Source: an uncultured Spiribacter sp. (GTDB lineage Bacteria > Pseudomonadota > Gammaproteobacteria > Nitrococcales > Nitrococcaceae). From it: a stretch of 64,000 nucleotides of DNA. The first letter of the stretch is position 1. Each line of letters opens with the position of its first letter. The position numbers and the translations under genes are program-made. Under the pieces are notes generated by a model. It saw only the letters and a program-made list of their open reading frames with translations. It was not told the DNA's origin and did not search any database. Positions 1-8,949 of this stretch are shown here, in pieces. The stretch covers positions 1-64,000 of the forward strand of contig CALGDM010000005.1 in the NCBI GenBank assembly GCA_937884605.1. Reading direction: 5' to 3'.

Positions 1-2225
1 CCGTCGATTTCGGCATCCAGAAACGACTGGATTCTATCACCGATGCCGCCCAGACCCTTGAGTTCGAGCTCGAGCATCAATGTGCGTTCAAGTTGTGCAT
101 CGGCGCGATCGGGATCGCGCTGCAGCTGCTCCTCGCTGACAAGCCGCCAGGCATGGCAGCAGCCCGATTGCTGAATGCCGATGAAGCGCTCGCGAGTGCT
201 GTCCGTCTCGAGATCCTCGAGCAGGCCGGCAAAAACGCTTACTCCGTGGGTAAGAGGCAGGGCAAAGGACAATTCAGCCTGGTCCAGTGTGGTCTCACCC
301 TCGTCGCGGCGTCGCCGCAAGCCCAGATTGATCGCCTGGGTATCGCGACCCCGCCAGCGCAGGAGCGTGCGCAGGTTGTCGGTGCCCGTGCTGTCCGGAT
401 CCCAGCGGTAGTCCAGGTCCGCGCTGAACCCCCGGGGCAGATCAAGGCGCAACTGACTGACGATTTCCGAGCGGTTGTCTGCCGGGTCGCCGTCGGCCGC
501 CACCTCACGATCCTCGAAGTAGAAGATCTGCCCAATGGACGCGCTCAGGTATTCCTGGCCGCTCGTCGTGTCCACGAACCGGGTGGTGAGGCCCGTGGTC
601 AGGCGCTCGCCATCCTCAATGCGATCGAGACCGGCGAAGGCATTCTCGCGAAACATCGAACTGAAGGTCAGCGTCGAGGCGCTGGTATCAAATTCGGGCA
701 GATCGGATTGGTCGCGGGCCGGTGCACGGCGATAGAAAAGCCGCGGCTCGAGGGTTTGATAGACCCCTTCGAACAGCGTGCCGGGTCGCTCCAGGAACAG
801 CCCGGCGTCCACGCTGTAGATGGGCATGGATCGGCTCGGTGTCGCATCCCGGCCGGGCAGATCGCCGGTCAGGTCGTAGTCGGTGTGGCGCCACGTTATC
901 GCCGGTTCGATGAAATAGCCGAGCCGTCGCCAGGGCAGCGATACCCGGGGGGCAACATCCACCCGCCGGCCCTGAGTGCGGCGCGAGACCGGGTGCGTGA
1001 ATCGGGTTGCTTCGGCGTCGAACTCAATATCCAGCGGGCCTACGCCGGCTATCGGATTGTAGCGGTACTGCAGCCGCGGCTCGCGGGCATAGGGCTGACG
1101 GGTCGCATCAACGCGGGTGTCGATCTGCTGCCAGTACTGCGTATCCACCGACACGCTCGAGCCGCGCCCGGTCCAGGCAAAGCTGGCCTCGCTTTCGAGA
1201 AATGATGCGGAGCGGATGTCGAGATCGTTGCTGAAGTCATCGGAATAGAACGGGTCGCTGACGCGCGCCTGCTCGATCCGGCCGCGAATGGATGAACCGA
1301 TGGCCAGCTCGTGGTCCTGATCGATGGCCCAGCGATCGTCTCCGAAGATGTCGTCATCGGGCAGGACGCTGACGTTGAACTCGCCGTCGACCCACTCTTC
1401 GAGATAACGGAACTCGGTGTCCATCAACAGCCCGCGACGGCTGTAGAGAGTGGGGCGTAGAGTGGCATCGTATTGCGGCGCGATGTTCCAGTACCAGGGC
1501 AGCGAGACGGTGGTGCCGTTCTCGTCGGACTGGCCGATGGTCGGTGCCAGCAGCCCGGTCAGGCGCTCGCTGCCCACCGGAAACTGCAGGTAGGGGGTGT
1601 AGAAGACCGGCAGGCGGCCGAGTGACAGGACTGCATGATGGGCACGCCCCTGGCGGCTGTCGCGGTCGATCTCGGCACGCCGGGCCTGCAGTGTCCAGAA
1701 TTCGCGCCCGGGCATGCAGGTGCTGAGGGTCACGCCGTCGTAGCGGCTGAGCATTGGCCCCTCGCGAATAATCCGTTCAGCCTGACCCTGCATGTGACCC
1801 GCGACGATCCGGTAATCGCTGACCCCCTCGAACGTCCCCTGCTGGGGGGCAAGCCAGTAGCGCGCCCGCTCGGCGTTGATCAGCACACCCGGCTGGCGCA
1901 GGCGGACCCCATTGTCGCCCTCGACCCGGCCGTCGCCGCTGTCGTAGCGCAGCCGGTCGCTGCTCAGGCGCTGGTCGCCCTGACGGGCCCGGACATTGCC
2001 GGTGAATTCATAGACCGGCGGCTGTCCCGTCGCCTGCGCCCGATCGGCGGTGATGTCGATGCGCTCGGCGTCGCCGGTACCGGGTTCGGAATCAGCGGGC
2101 ATCGGCTTGAGCAGGGGGGCGCTGCAGAGCGCCCAGCGCCCTTCGCTGGCACCGGCATCGTGGGACCAGGCAAGGGCTGTTGCCAAAGCAACGCCAATGA
2201 GGGGGATTGGTTGGTATCGCGGCAC
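1..2225 (-). CDS. lptD: LPS-assembly protein LptD (C-terminal end cut by window edge)
   Basis: LptD is the outer-membrane beta-barrel that places lipopolysaccharide in the outer leaflet, at the end of the Lpt bridge whose lptA, lptB and lptC genes lie near 36-37 kb. The frame opens at a GTG at 2225, passes a hydrophobic signal-like start (GVALATALAW) and an OstA-type domain (YEFTGNVRARQGD), then a long barrel region, and is still open at base 1, so the last residues are missing. The four cysteines that form the family's disulfides can be placed: one in RWALCSAP, one in LSTCMPG and an adjacent pair in QSGCCHAW near the C-terminus. No ATG, GTG or TTG precedes the chosen GTG in the stretch of open frame I checked (about 60 bases), so the identity is surer than the start. 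It is divergent from amgK. Confidence 0.95.
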   Translation of the reverse strand, partial: MPRYQPIPLIGVALATALAWSHDAGASEGRWALCSAPLLKPMPADSEPGTGDAERIDITADRAQATGQPPVYEFTGNVRARQGDQRLSSDRLRYDSGDGRVEGDNGVRLRQPGVLINAERARYWLAPQQGTFEGVSDYRIVAGHMQGQAERIIREGPMLSRYDGVTLSTCMPGREFWTLQARRAEIDRDSRQGRAHHAVLSLGRLPVFYTPYLQFPVGSERLTGLLAPTIGQSDENGTTVSLPWYWNIAPQYDATLRPTLYSRRGLLMDTEFRYLEEWVDGEFNVSVLPDDDIFGDDRWAIDQDHELAIGSSIRGRIEQARVSDPFYSDDFSNDLDIRSASFLESEASFAWTGRGSSVSVDTQYWQQIDTRVDATRQPYAREPRLQYRYNPIAGVGPLDIEFDAEATRFTHPVSRRTQGRRVDVAPRVSLPWRRLGYFIEPAITWRHTDYDLTGDLPGRDATPSRSMPIYSVDAGLFLERPGTLFEGVYQTLEPRLFYRRAPARDQSDLPEFDTSASTLTFSSMFRENAFAGLDRIEDGERLTTGLTTRFVDTTSGQEYLSASIGQIFYFEDREVAADGDPADNRSEIVSQLRLDLPRGFSADLDYRWDPDSTGTDNLRTLLRWRGRDTQAINLGLRRRRDEGETTLDQAELSFALPLTHGVSVFAGLLEDLETDSTRERFIGIQQSGCCHAWRLVSEEQLQRDPDRADAQLERTLMLELELKGLGGIGDRIQSFLDAEID

Positions 2226-2320
2226 GGAATCGCCTGTCCCTGTCGGTGGTGGAAGCGCTTTTGCAACCGAAGGGTACCCTATACACTCGCATGGATTCAC
2301 CGTTGAGGGGCTCAGCAATC

Positions 2321-3313
2321 GTGGCAATTGACCGGCTCGACCCGCGCGGGCGCCAGATGATGGCATGGTTGCGCGATCAGGGCATCGAGCCGACTGCCCT
2401 GCAGGCCATGGGCAGTGATGCCAGCCCGCGGCGGTATTTTCGTATGGAAATGGCCGGTGCCACCCGGGTGGTCATGGATGCCCCCGACCAGCCATCCGCC
2501 TGCCGGGCGTTCTGCCAAATCCGCGCTCTGATGGCGCGGGCGGGCATTCATGTCCCCGTCATCCATGCCGCCGCCCCGGATAACGGATTCCTGCTGCTCG
2601 AAGATCTGGGCAGTCGCGACTATCTGAGCGCTCTGGGCGGCCCACGCGACGAGCCTCTGCTGCGCGCGGCCATCGACGCGCTGGTGCAGCTGCAGGGCCG
2701 GGCCGATGGCCGCGACCTGCCGCGATTCGATGCCGATCGTATCGATGCCGAGCTGGCGCTGTTTCCCGACTGGTATGTGCGCCGGCACCTGGGCGTCGAG
2801 CCGGATGCCGCCTGGTGGTCGCGCTGGGCGGCGGGTACTGGCGTGCTGCGCCAGGCCATGCTGGCTCAGCCGACGGTGGTGGTGCATCGTGATTACATGG
2901 TGCGCAACCTGCTGGTTGCCACACCCAATCCGGGTGTCATCGACTTTCAGGACGCCCTCGCGGGGCCAGTGACCTATGATCTGGCCAGTCTGCTGCGAGA
3001 CGCGTTTTTCAGTCTGACGCCCGAGCAGGAGCAGTCACTGATCGAGTATTATCGACGCCAGGCCGAGGCCGCCGGGATTCCCCTGCCGACGGACCTGTCC
3101 CGGGCGCTGGACCGCACCGCCGCGCAGCGGCACCTCAAGGTGCTGGGGATATTCGCGCGGCTTTATCACCGCGATCACAAGCCGGGCTATCTGGCGGATG
3201 CCCCGCGTTTTCTCGACTATCTGCACCGCGAGATCGGTGGCGATCCTGCCGGCCAGGATCTGGCCGCGCTGGTTGCCGAGCTGCCGCGGCCCGAGAGGAC
3301 GGCGTCGCCATGA
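2321..3313 (+). CDS. amgK: N-acetylmuramate/N-acetylglucosamine anomeric kinase AmgK
   Basis: Phosphorylates recycled MurNAc (and GlcNAc) at C1, giving the substrate for MurU in the peptidoglycan-salvage route to UDP-MurNAc. The 330-residue protein has the aminoglycoside-phosphotransferase fold: a catalytic loop VVVHRDYMVRN near residue 187 and a metal-binding IDFQDA about 20 residues on. I chose the GTG at 2321 because GAGGGG lies ten bases upstream; an in-frame ATG at 2291 is the alternative but has no good ribosome site. The stop overlaps the murU start by four bases. The placement next to a divergent lptD matches the arrangement known in pseudomonads, which supports AmgK over an antibiotic kinase. 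Confidence 0.9.
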   Translation: MAIDRLDPRGRQMMAWLRDQGIEPTALQAMGSDASPRRYFRMEMAGATRVVMDAPDQPSACRAFCQIRALMARAGIHVPVIHAAAPDNGFLLLEDLGSRDYLSALGGPRDEPLLRAAIDALVQLQGRADGRDLPRFDADRIDAELALFPDWYVRRHLGVEPDAAWWSRWAAGTGVLRQAMLAQPTVVVHRDYMVRNLLVATPNPGVIDFQDALAGPVTYDLASLLRDAFFSLTPEQEQSLIEYYRRQAEAAGIPLPTDLSRALDRTAAQRHLKVLGIFARLYHRDHKPGYLADAPRFLDYLHREIGGDPAGQDLAALVAELPRPERTASP

Positions 3314-3978
3314 ACGCAATGATTCTGGCGGCGGGCCGGGGAGAGCGTATGCGACCGCTCACCGATCGCTGTCCCAAGCCGCTGCTGAGCGTGGGCGGCC
3401 GGCCGCTGCTCGATTGGCACCTGGCCCGGCTCGAGGCCGCCGGTTTCGACCGGGTGGTGGTCAACACCGCCTGGCTGGGCGAGGTGATTCGCGACCACCT
3501 GGCCGAGCTGCCGTCGACACGACTCGATGTGCAGATCGCCGACGAGGGCGATCAGGCCCTGGAAACCGCTGGGGGCATCGTCAATGCATTGCCACTGCTT
3601 GGACCGGAACCATTCGTGGTGATTAACGGTGACATCTGGTGCGACTTTGACCTTGCGATGCTGCCGCGCGAGCCCGAGGGGCTGGGGCATCTGGTGCTGG
3701 TGGATAACCCGGCGCAGCATCCGCAGGGCGATTTCCATTTCGATGGCTACGCGATTCTTAGCGATGGCGATGCGCCGCGTTATACCTTTGCCGGTATCGG
3801 CTGTTATCGCCCCGAGCTGTTTGCCGGCCTGCGGCCGCGGGTGGCACCACTGGCGCCGCTGCTGGCCCGGGCCTGTGAGCGGCGCCAGCTCACGGGGCAT
3901 TACCATGACGGGCAATGGTGCGATGTCGGGACGCCGGAACGCCTGCGCGCGCTCAATGCCCGGCTTGCGTCAGACTGA
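3310..3978 (+). CDS. murU: N-acetylmuramate alpha-1-phosphate uridylyltransferase MurU
   Basis: Transfers UMP from UTP to MurNAc-1-phosphate to make UDP-MurNAc, so cell-wall sugars can re-enter the Mur pathway without GlmU, MurA and MurB. The 222-residue protein is a single nucleotidyltransferase domain with the NTP-binding loop [13 protein letters not shown] at residues 6-18 and a metal-binding [10 protein letters not shown] in mid-protein. It lacks the C-terminal hexapeptide domain of GlmU. Its ATG overlaps the amgK stop (ATGA), which supports a two-step salvage operon. The 3' end overlaps the convergent lipB gene by 26 bases. Confidence 0.9.
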   Translation: MNAMILAAGRGERMRPLTDRCPKPLLSVGGRPLLDWHLARLEAAGFDRVVVNTAWLGEVIRDHLAELPSTRLDVQIADEGDQALETAGGIVNALPLLGPEPFVVINGDIWCDFDLAMLPREPEGLGHLVLVDNPAQHPQGDFHFDGYAILSDGDAPRYTFAGIGCYRPELFAGLRPRVAPLAPLLARACERRQLTGHYHDGQWCDVGTPERLRALNARLASD

Positions 3979-4582
3979 GCCGGCTCACCACGGCCTGAGT
4001 CAATCCCTCGCGGGCATCCGCCATTGAGCACTCGACGCCCAGCGAGGCCAGATCAGTGACCGCCATGCCGGCGTGGCCGCAGGGATTGATGCGGGTGAAG
4101 GGCGAAAGGTCCATGGCAATGTTGACCGCCAGCCCGTGATAGCTGCAGCCGCGGCGAATGCGCAACCCCAACGCGGCAATCTTGGCGTCATTGACGTAGA
4201 CCCCCGGGGCATCGGCACGCGGGGCCGATGCAATGCCCTGTTCGGCCAGCCAGTCAACCACACTCTGCTCGAGACGGGTGACCAGATCGCGTGCCCCCAG
4301 GCGCTGACGGCGCAGGTCGAGAAGCGGGTAGAGCACAATTTGCCCGGGGCCATGGTAGGTCACCTGACCGCCACGATCGGTCTGCACCAGCGGCGTATCG
4401 CCGCGATCAAGGACATGCTCGGCGTGACCGGCCTGCCCAAGGGTGAAGACCCCGGGGTGCTCGACCCGCCAGAGCTCATCCGGCGTGTCGGCATCGCGAT
4501 CGTCGGTAAACGCCTTCATGGCGGCCCAGGCGCGGGCGTAGTCCCACCGCCCGCAGTCGCGGATCGCGATCGAGTCGGCCAT
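3953..4582 (-). CDS. lipB: Octanoyl-[ACP]:protein N-octanoyltransferase LipB
   Basis: Moves octanoyl groups from acyl carrier protein to lipoyl domains, the first step of lipoate synthesis. At 209 residues it is the usual length. The family motif [12 protein letters not shown] spans residues 70-81; the catalytic lysine is K134 in AKIAALG and the thioester cysteine is C168 in INPCGH, both present. The stop of ybeD and the start of lipB abut at 4582, as in the usual dacA-ybeD-lipB order. The partner lipA, which often follows lipB, is not here: the next gene is murU on the other strand. Confidence 0.95.
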   Translation of the reverse strand: MADSIAIRDCGRWDYARAWAAMKAFTDDRDADTPDELWRVEHPGVFTLGQAGHAEHVLDRGDTPLVQTDRGGQVTYHGPGQIVLYPLLDLRRQRLGARDLVTRLEQSVVDWLAEQGIASAPRADAPGVYVNDAKIAALGLRIRRGCSYHGLAVNIAMDLSPFTRINPCGHAGMAVTDLASLGVECSMADAREGLTQAVVSRLSLTQAGH

Positions 4583-4857
4583 CAGAGGGTAGCGAGGACG
4601 CAGTCGTGTGCCTTTAAGTCTGCGTAGATGGCGTCGAGCTGGTCGCGACTGTCCGCCGTAATGGTGGCCGTGACCGAGATGTAACGCCCGCCGCTGCTTT
4701 CACTGGTGGTGATGCTGTCGGCCGCCAGGGCCGGTGCGTGGCGCTGGACAATTTCGACCACAATGCCGGGCAGGGCCTCATCACTGCGTCCCATGGCCTT
4801 GATCGGAAACCGGCACGGGAAGGTCAGCCCCTGGGGAGAAGCATTCAGTTCAGCCAT
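4582..4857 (-). CDS. ybeD: YbeD/DUF493 family protein
   Basis: A 91-residue soluble protein of the YbeD (DUF493) family, an ACT-like fold of uncertain function found between dacA and lipB in many gammaproteobacteria. Recognisable parts are the [13 protein letters not shown] start and the C-terminal stretch [20 protein letters not shown], followed by a domain-closing DCVLATL. It overlaps the end of dacA by 13 bases and shares one base with lipB. The family name is confident; a link to lipoate or ligand sensing is only suggested by its position. Confidence 0.85.
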   Translation of the reverse strand: MAELNASPQGLTFPCRFPIKAMGRSDEALPGIVVEIVQRHAPALAADSITTSESSGGRYISVTATITADSRDQLDAIYADLKAHDCVLATL

Positions 4858-5990
4858 AGCCGCACCGTATCGATTGTTCGCCCGATGAAGCCAGCCTCGG
4901 GCACCGCCTCGAGGGCGATCACGTCCCTTTCCCGCACAACCTCGCCATCGCGCGAGACGCTGAGGCGACCGACGCGGTCACCGGCGGCAACCGGCGCCTC
5001 GAGCGGTTCGTTCAGAGTAATCCGGGCATCCAGCTGATCGTAGGTATCCGCCGGCAGGGTGATGAACATGTCCTCGGCGATCCCGACGGGAAGCGTATCG
5101 GCAACGCCTTTCCAGAGCCGGGGCGTTTCCACCGGCTCATCGGCGGCATAGAGCCGGTGGGTCTCGAAAAACCGATAGCCATAGTTAAGCAGGCTCTTGG
5201 ACTGACTGACCCGCTGCTCGGGCGTATCGGCTCCCATCACCACCGAGATCAGCCGCATGCCATCGCGCTCGGCCGACGTGGCCAGGCAGTACTGCGCGGC
5301 CTCGGTGTAGCCGGTCTTGACGCCGTCAACGGATGGATCCTGCCAGAGCATGCGGTTGCGATTGCTTTGGGTGATACCGCCCCAGGTGAACTCGCGCTCG
5401 GAGTAGAGGCGGTAGTAATCGGGAAACCGATCGATCAGCGCCTGCACGAGACGGGCGGTATCCGCGGCGCTCGAGTAATGCTCGGCACCCGGCAGACCGG
5501 TCGCGTTGGTGTAGTGAGTGTTGGTCATGCCCAGCTCGGCGGCGTACTGGTTCATCAGCGCCGCGAAGGTCGCCTCGCTGCCGGCGATGTGCTCCGCGAG
5601 GGCGATGCTGGCGTCGTTGCCCGACTGGATGATCATGCCGTGGAGCAGGTCGTTCACCGGGACTTCGTTGCCCACCTCGATGAACATCCGCGATCCGGGG
5701 GCCCGCCATGCCTTTTCGCTGATTCGCACCGGCTCGTCCATGCTGAGATCACCCGAGCGCAGTTCATTGAAAATCACAAACGCCGTCATCACCTTGGTGA
5801 TGCTCGCGGGGTCGCGGCGCACATCACTGTTCTGGTCCACCAGCACCCGGCCACTGTGGAAGTCCATCAGGATGTATCCATCGGCGCCCAGCTGCGGCGG
5901 GTCGGGCACTGGGATGGGTTGCGACTGCGCGGCCGCGTGGCTACCCAGCAGAAGGGTGATAATCAGGATGGCAAGTCTGAGCGGTGTCAT
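4845..5990 (-). CDS. dacA: D-alanyl-D-alanine carboxypeptidase (PBP5/6 type)
   Basis: Removes the terminal D-alanine from peptidoglycan stem peptides in the periplasm. The 381-residue precursor has a signal peptide (about residues 1-21, ending AAAQS), the active-site serine S63 in SITK, the second motif SGN, and the third motif KTG in DGVKTGYTEAA, in the normal order. A C-terminal beta-rich domain follows, and the last residues ([12 protein letters not shown]) resemble the amphipathic membrane-binding helix of PBP5. It follows rlpA by 18 bases in the cell-elongation run, which fits a role in trimming new side-wall material. Confidence 0.95.
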   Translation of the reverse strand: MTPLRLAILIITLLLGSHAAAQSQPIPVPDPPQLGADGYILMDFHSGRVLVDQNSDVRRDPASITKVMTAFVIFNELRSGDLSMDEPVRISEKAWRAPGSRMFIEVGNEVPVNDLLHGMIIQSGNDASIALAEHIAGSEATFAALMNQYAAELGMTNTHYTNATGLPGAEHYSSAADTARLVQALIDRFPDYYRLYSEREFTWGGITQSNRNRMLWQDPSVDGVKTGYTEAAQYCLATSAERDGMRLISVVMGADTPEQRVSQSKSLLNYGYRFFETHRLYAADEPVETPRLWKGVADTLPVGIAEDMFITLPADTYDQLDARITLNEPLEAPVAAGDRVGRLSVSRDGEVVRERDVIALEAVPEAGFIGRTIDTVRLWLN

Positions 5991-6008
5991 GGTCGGCGGT
6001 CTCGGTCT

Positions 6009-6824
6009 TCAGTCGCTGGGTTCAGCGGGAATAATGACATGTCCGGAGGGAAAACGGGCGCTCTGCAGCTCGGCTTTGAGTTGATCGACGCGCTCGGTAT
6101 CGGCGAGGGGGCCGAGGCGCACTCGATGCAGGCCATCGCCGCCCTGCCGGATCGTTGCCGAGGCCGACAGCGATGCCGCCTGCAGTCGTTGTGCCAGTTG
6201 CCGGGCGTTGCTGGCACGGCGAAAAGCGGCCATCTGAATCCAGTAATCGCCACGGGCGTCGGCGGCAGAGGTGGCCAGCTGAGCCGGTTCGGCAGGTTCG
6301 ACCGGTTCGGTCGCGTTATCGGGCGTTACCACCCGGATCTCCACCGGCGCGGTACCACGCTCGAGCATCCCGAGTTTCGCCGCCGCGGCGTAGGACAGGT
6401 CAATGATCCGATCATCGGCGAAGGGTCCGCGGTCGTTGACCTTCACGACAATCGATCGGTCGGTGTTCAAGTGCCGGACCTCGACCCAGGTCGGCAGGGG
6501 CAGGTGCTTGTGGGCAGCGGTCATGGCATACATATCATAGGGTTCGCCGCTTGAAGTGCGCCGGCCCTGGAACTTGCTGCCGTACCATGAGGCGATGCCG
6601 CGCTCGCGATGGCCCGCGGCGCTATCCATTACCCGGTAGGTCTGACCGAATACTTCGTACTGCTCGGGATTGCCATACCGGCTGCGCGGGGCATCCTGCG
6701 GCACGGCATCGGGGATGGCCATGGGATCGTCGATGACGCGCCCCGGGCCGTCCTGTGGTTCGGGTACCAGGCCACTGCAGCCGGCCATCAGCAGTGCCAC
6801 AAGCAGAACGGCAAGCCGGTTCAC
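6009..6824 (-). CDS. rlpA: RlpA family septal lytic transglycosylase, lipoprotein
   Basis: RlpA proteins are outer-membrane lipoproteins; the Pseudomonas enzyme cleaves glycan strands that lack stem peptides. This 271-residue form has a lipobox (LLMAGC, Cys16), a double-psi beta-barrel domain starting at GIASWYGSKFQGRRT, with the catalytic-type acidic residue in VNDRGPFADDRIIDLS, and a C-terminal SPOR domain from about residue 195 (DYWIQMAAFRRASNARQLAQ) that should bind denuded septal glycan. Its ATG overlaps the mltB stop by four bases, so two lytic transglycosylases are translated together. Confidence 0.93.
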   Translation of the reverse strand: MNRLAVLLVALLMAGCSGLVPEPQDGPGRVIDDPMAIPDAVPQDAPRSRYGNPEQYEVFGQTYRVMDSAAGHRERGIASWYGSKFQGRRTSSGEPYDMYAMTAAHKHLPLPTWVEVRHLNTDRSIVVKVNDRGPFADDRIIDLSYAAAAKLGMLERGTAPVEIRVVTPDNATEPVEPAEPAQLATSAADARGDYWIQMAAFRRASNARQLAQRLQAASLSASATIRQGGDGLHRVRLGPLADTERVDQLKAELQSARFPSGHVIIPAEPSD

Positions 6825-7825
6825 GAGTCGCCCCCGCCAATGCGCTCGGCCAGTTGATGGACCGCCATGGCGTAGAGCGCACTGTGGTTGTAGCGGGTGA
6901 TGGCGTAGAAGTTATGCAGGGTGATCCAGTGCCTGGCACCGCTCTCGGCCTGGAGTTGCAGTAACCGGGCGTCGAGGTTGGCGCTGAGCGGGATGGAGGG
7001 GTGTGCGCCCGCGGCCGCCAGCGTGCCGACGGTATCCTGTGGGGCCAGGGCGTCGTGCAGGTGCGACTGCCACTGCTCTCCCTCGACCCGTGCCGGGATG
7101 GCAATGGGTGCGTCCGCCTGCCAGCCATGCCGGGCGAGGTAGTGGCCAATGCTGCCGATCGCGTCCGCGGGCTCCGAGAAAAGATCCCGCCGGCCGTTGT
7201 CGTTGAAGTCGACCGCGTAGGCCCGATAACTGCTGCTGATGAACTGCGGGATGCCCATCGCGCCCGCATAGGACCCCAAGGGGTCGGTGGGGGCAAATCC
7301 CTCTTCGCGGGCCAGGATCAGAAACGCCTCAAGCTCGTCGCGGAAGAATTCGGCCCGCGGCGGGTAGCCAAACCCCAGCGTGCGCAGCGCATCGATGACG
7401 CGATAACCACCGGCATAGCGCCCATAGAACGTCTCAACGCCAATAATCGCGACCACGATCTCGGCGGGGGCGCCGTAGGTCTCTTCGACCGCCGTCACCC
7501 GGGCCCGATGGCGCTTTTGGTAGGCCCGGCCGGCTTCAACCCGCGCCTCGGTCAAAAAGATGGGCCGGTAACGCGACCAGGGCATTGCCTCCGCCGGCTG
7601 GCGCATGGCTTGGATGATATCGGGCTGATGGATGGCCTCGTTGCTGATCAGCGCCTCGACGCGCCGGGCATCCCAGCCATGCCGGGCCGCGAGCGTTTCA
7701 CTGAAGGCACGAATCGTGGCCGGCTCGGCCCGCACATCGGTCGTGCCCGCCGCCAGCGGGATCAGGATCAGCAGCGCGATGGCCAGGGCGCAACAAAGGC
7801 GATGGAGCGTTTTCAAGATGACCAC
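6821..7825 (-). CDS. mltB: Lytic murein transglycosylase B
   Basis: Cleaves the MurNAc-GlcNAc bond in peptidoglycan to form 1,6-anhydro ends. After a hydrophobic export signal (LCCALAIALLILIPLAAG) comes the SLT domain, with the catalytic glutamate in IIGVETFYGRYAG and the family stretch PLGSYAGAMGIPQF. I place the start at a GTG (7825), which lies inside the end of rodA; a TTG at 7816, in a TTGA overlap with the rodA stop, is nearly as good and gives the more typical start MKTLHRL. No lipobox is obvious, so this may be a soluble periplasmic form. It sits in the usual place between rodA and rlpA. Confidence 0.92.
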   Translation of the reverse strand: MVILKTLHRLCCALAIALLILIPLAAGTTDVRAEPATIRAFSETLAARHGWDARRVEALISNEAIHQPDIIQAMRQPAEAMPWSRYRPIFLTEARVEAGRAYQKRHRARVTAVEETYGAPAEIVVAIIGVETFYGRYAGGYRVIDALRTLGFGYPPRAEFFRDELEAFLILAREEGFAPTDPLGSYAGAMGIPQFISSSYRAYAVDFNDNGRRDLFSEPADAIGSIGHYLARHGWQADAPIAIPARVEGEQWQSHLHDALAPQDTVGTLAAAGAHPSIPLSANLDARLLQLQAESGARHWITLHNFYAITRYNHSALYAMAVHQLAERIGGGDS

Positions 7826-8949
7826 ATCCGCCGGTGGGTATGAATGGACATGAGAATACCGAAGCCCACCAGAAGCGTCACCATAGCGGACCCGCCGTAG
7901 CTGATCAGGGGCAGGGGCAGGCCCACAACCGGCAGCAGGCCCGAGACCATGCCGACATTGACAAAGCAGTAGACAAAAAAGGTCAGGGACAGACCGCCCG
8001 CCAGCAGGCGCGAGAAATTGTCCTGCGCCTCGTGGGCGATCCACAGCCCGCGCAGCGTGATCAGCAGATACAGAATCAGCAGGGCGCAGACGCCGACAAG
8101 CCCGAACTCCTCGGCCATGACGGCAAACACAAAATCGGTGTGGCGCTCGGGGATGAACTCCAGGTGGGCCTGTGTGCCATTCAGCCAGCCCTTGCCATGA
8201 ATGCCGCCCGAACCAATGGCGATCTGTGACTGGATGATGTTGTAGCCGGCACCCAGCGGGTCTCGGGTCGGGTCCAGGAAGGTCAGCACGCGCTCGCGCT
8301 GATAGTCCTGCATGCCAAATTGCCAGAGCAGCGGCACGGCCGCCGCCACCAGTCCGATCAGCGCGACGATCAAGCGCCAGCCGATGCCGCCCAGAAACAG
8401 TACCCCGGCGCCGGCGGCACCGATGAGCACGGCGGTGCCCAGATCGGGCTGGCTGCCAATCAGTCCGACCGGTAAGGCGATGACCAACACCGTGGCGGCC
8501 GCGCGGCCGATGGACACCGGCATGGATGCCCGGGCGATGAGCCAGGCGACCATGATGGGTAGCGCCAGCTTCATCAATTCAGAGGGCTGAAAACCGGCCA
8601 CGCCCAGATCCAGCCAGCGTCGGGCGCCGCCGCCGGATTCACCCACGGTGAGGACCGCCACCAGCAGCAGGACTCCCACGCCGAACAGCCAGGGTGCGAC
8701 ACGACGCAGCTGCCAGGGCGGGATCTGGGCGGCGATGATCATGCCGCCCGCCCCCACGCCCAGGCGCACAAGATGGTCCTGGATCGGTTCAACGCGTCCG
8801 CCGAAAGCACTGTAGAGGATGATGACACCGAGCCCGGAGAGCAGGGCCACCAGGCCGAGCAGCACCCCATCCAGGTGCAAGCCCCGTTGCAGCAGGTCCC
8901 CGGTGGCCCGGCGGGCTACTGCGTTAACGCCACTGTCGGGCCAGTTCAC
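7813..8949 (-). CDS. rodA: Rod-shape peptidoglycan glycosyltransferase RodA
   Basis: RodA is the SEDS-family glycosyltransferase of the elongasome, polymerising lipid II together with PBP2. The 378-residue protein has about ten membrane segments and SEDS hallmarks: WLDLGVAGFQPSELMKLALP, the extracellular loop with IGSGGIHGKGWLNGTQ, and the end region LPLPLISYGGSAM. It overlaps the 3' end of mrdA by 26 bases, so both halves of the polymerase-transpeptidase pair are co-expressed. A second SEDS gene, ftsW, lies at the right edge of the window. Confidence 0.96.
   Translation of the reverse strand: MNWPDSGVNAVARRATGDLLQRGLHLDGVLLGLVALLSGLGVIILYSAFGGRVEPIQDHLVRLGVGAGGMIIAAQIPPWQLRRVAPWLFGVGVLLLVAVLTVGESGGGARRWLDLGVAGFQPSELMKLALPIMVAWLIARASMPVSIGRAAATVLVIALPVGLIGSQPDLGTAVLIGAAGAGVLFLGGIGWRLIVALIGLVAAAVPLLWQFGMQDYQRERVLTFLDPTRDPLGAGYNIIQSQIAIGSGGIHGKGWLNGTQAHLEFIPERHTDFVFAVMAEEFGLVGVCALLILYLLITLRGLWIAHEAQDNFSRLLAGGLSLTFFVYCFVNVGMVSGLLPVVGLPLPLISYGGSAMVTLLVGFGILMSIHTHRRMWSS

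Noticed and set aside
93-1205. A 370-codon plus-strand open frame opposite lptD
   Set aside because: lptD is clearly coding on the minus strand with conserved cysteines; the antisense frame has low-complexity content only.
2275-2291. TATACA near the amgK start as a -10 box
   Set aside because: No -35 box at a proper distance was found, so I did not list it as a promoter.
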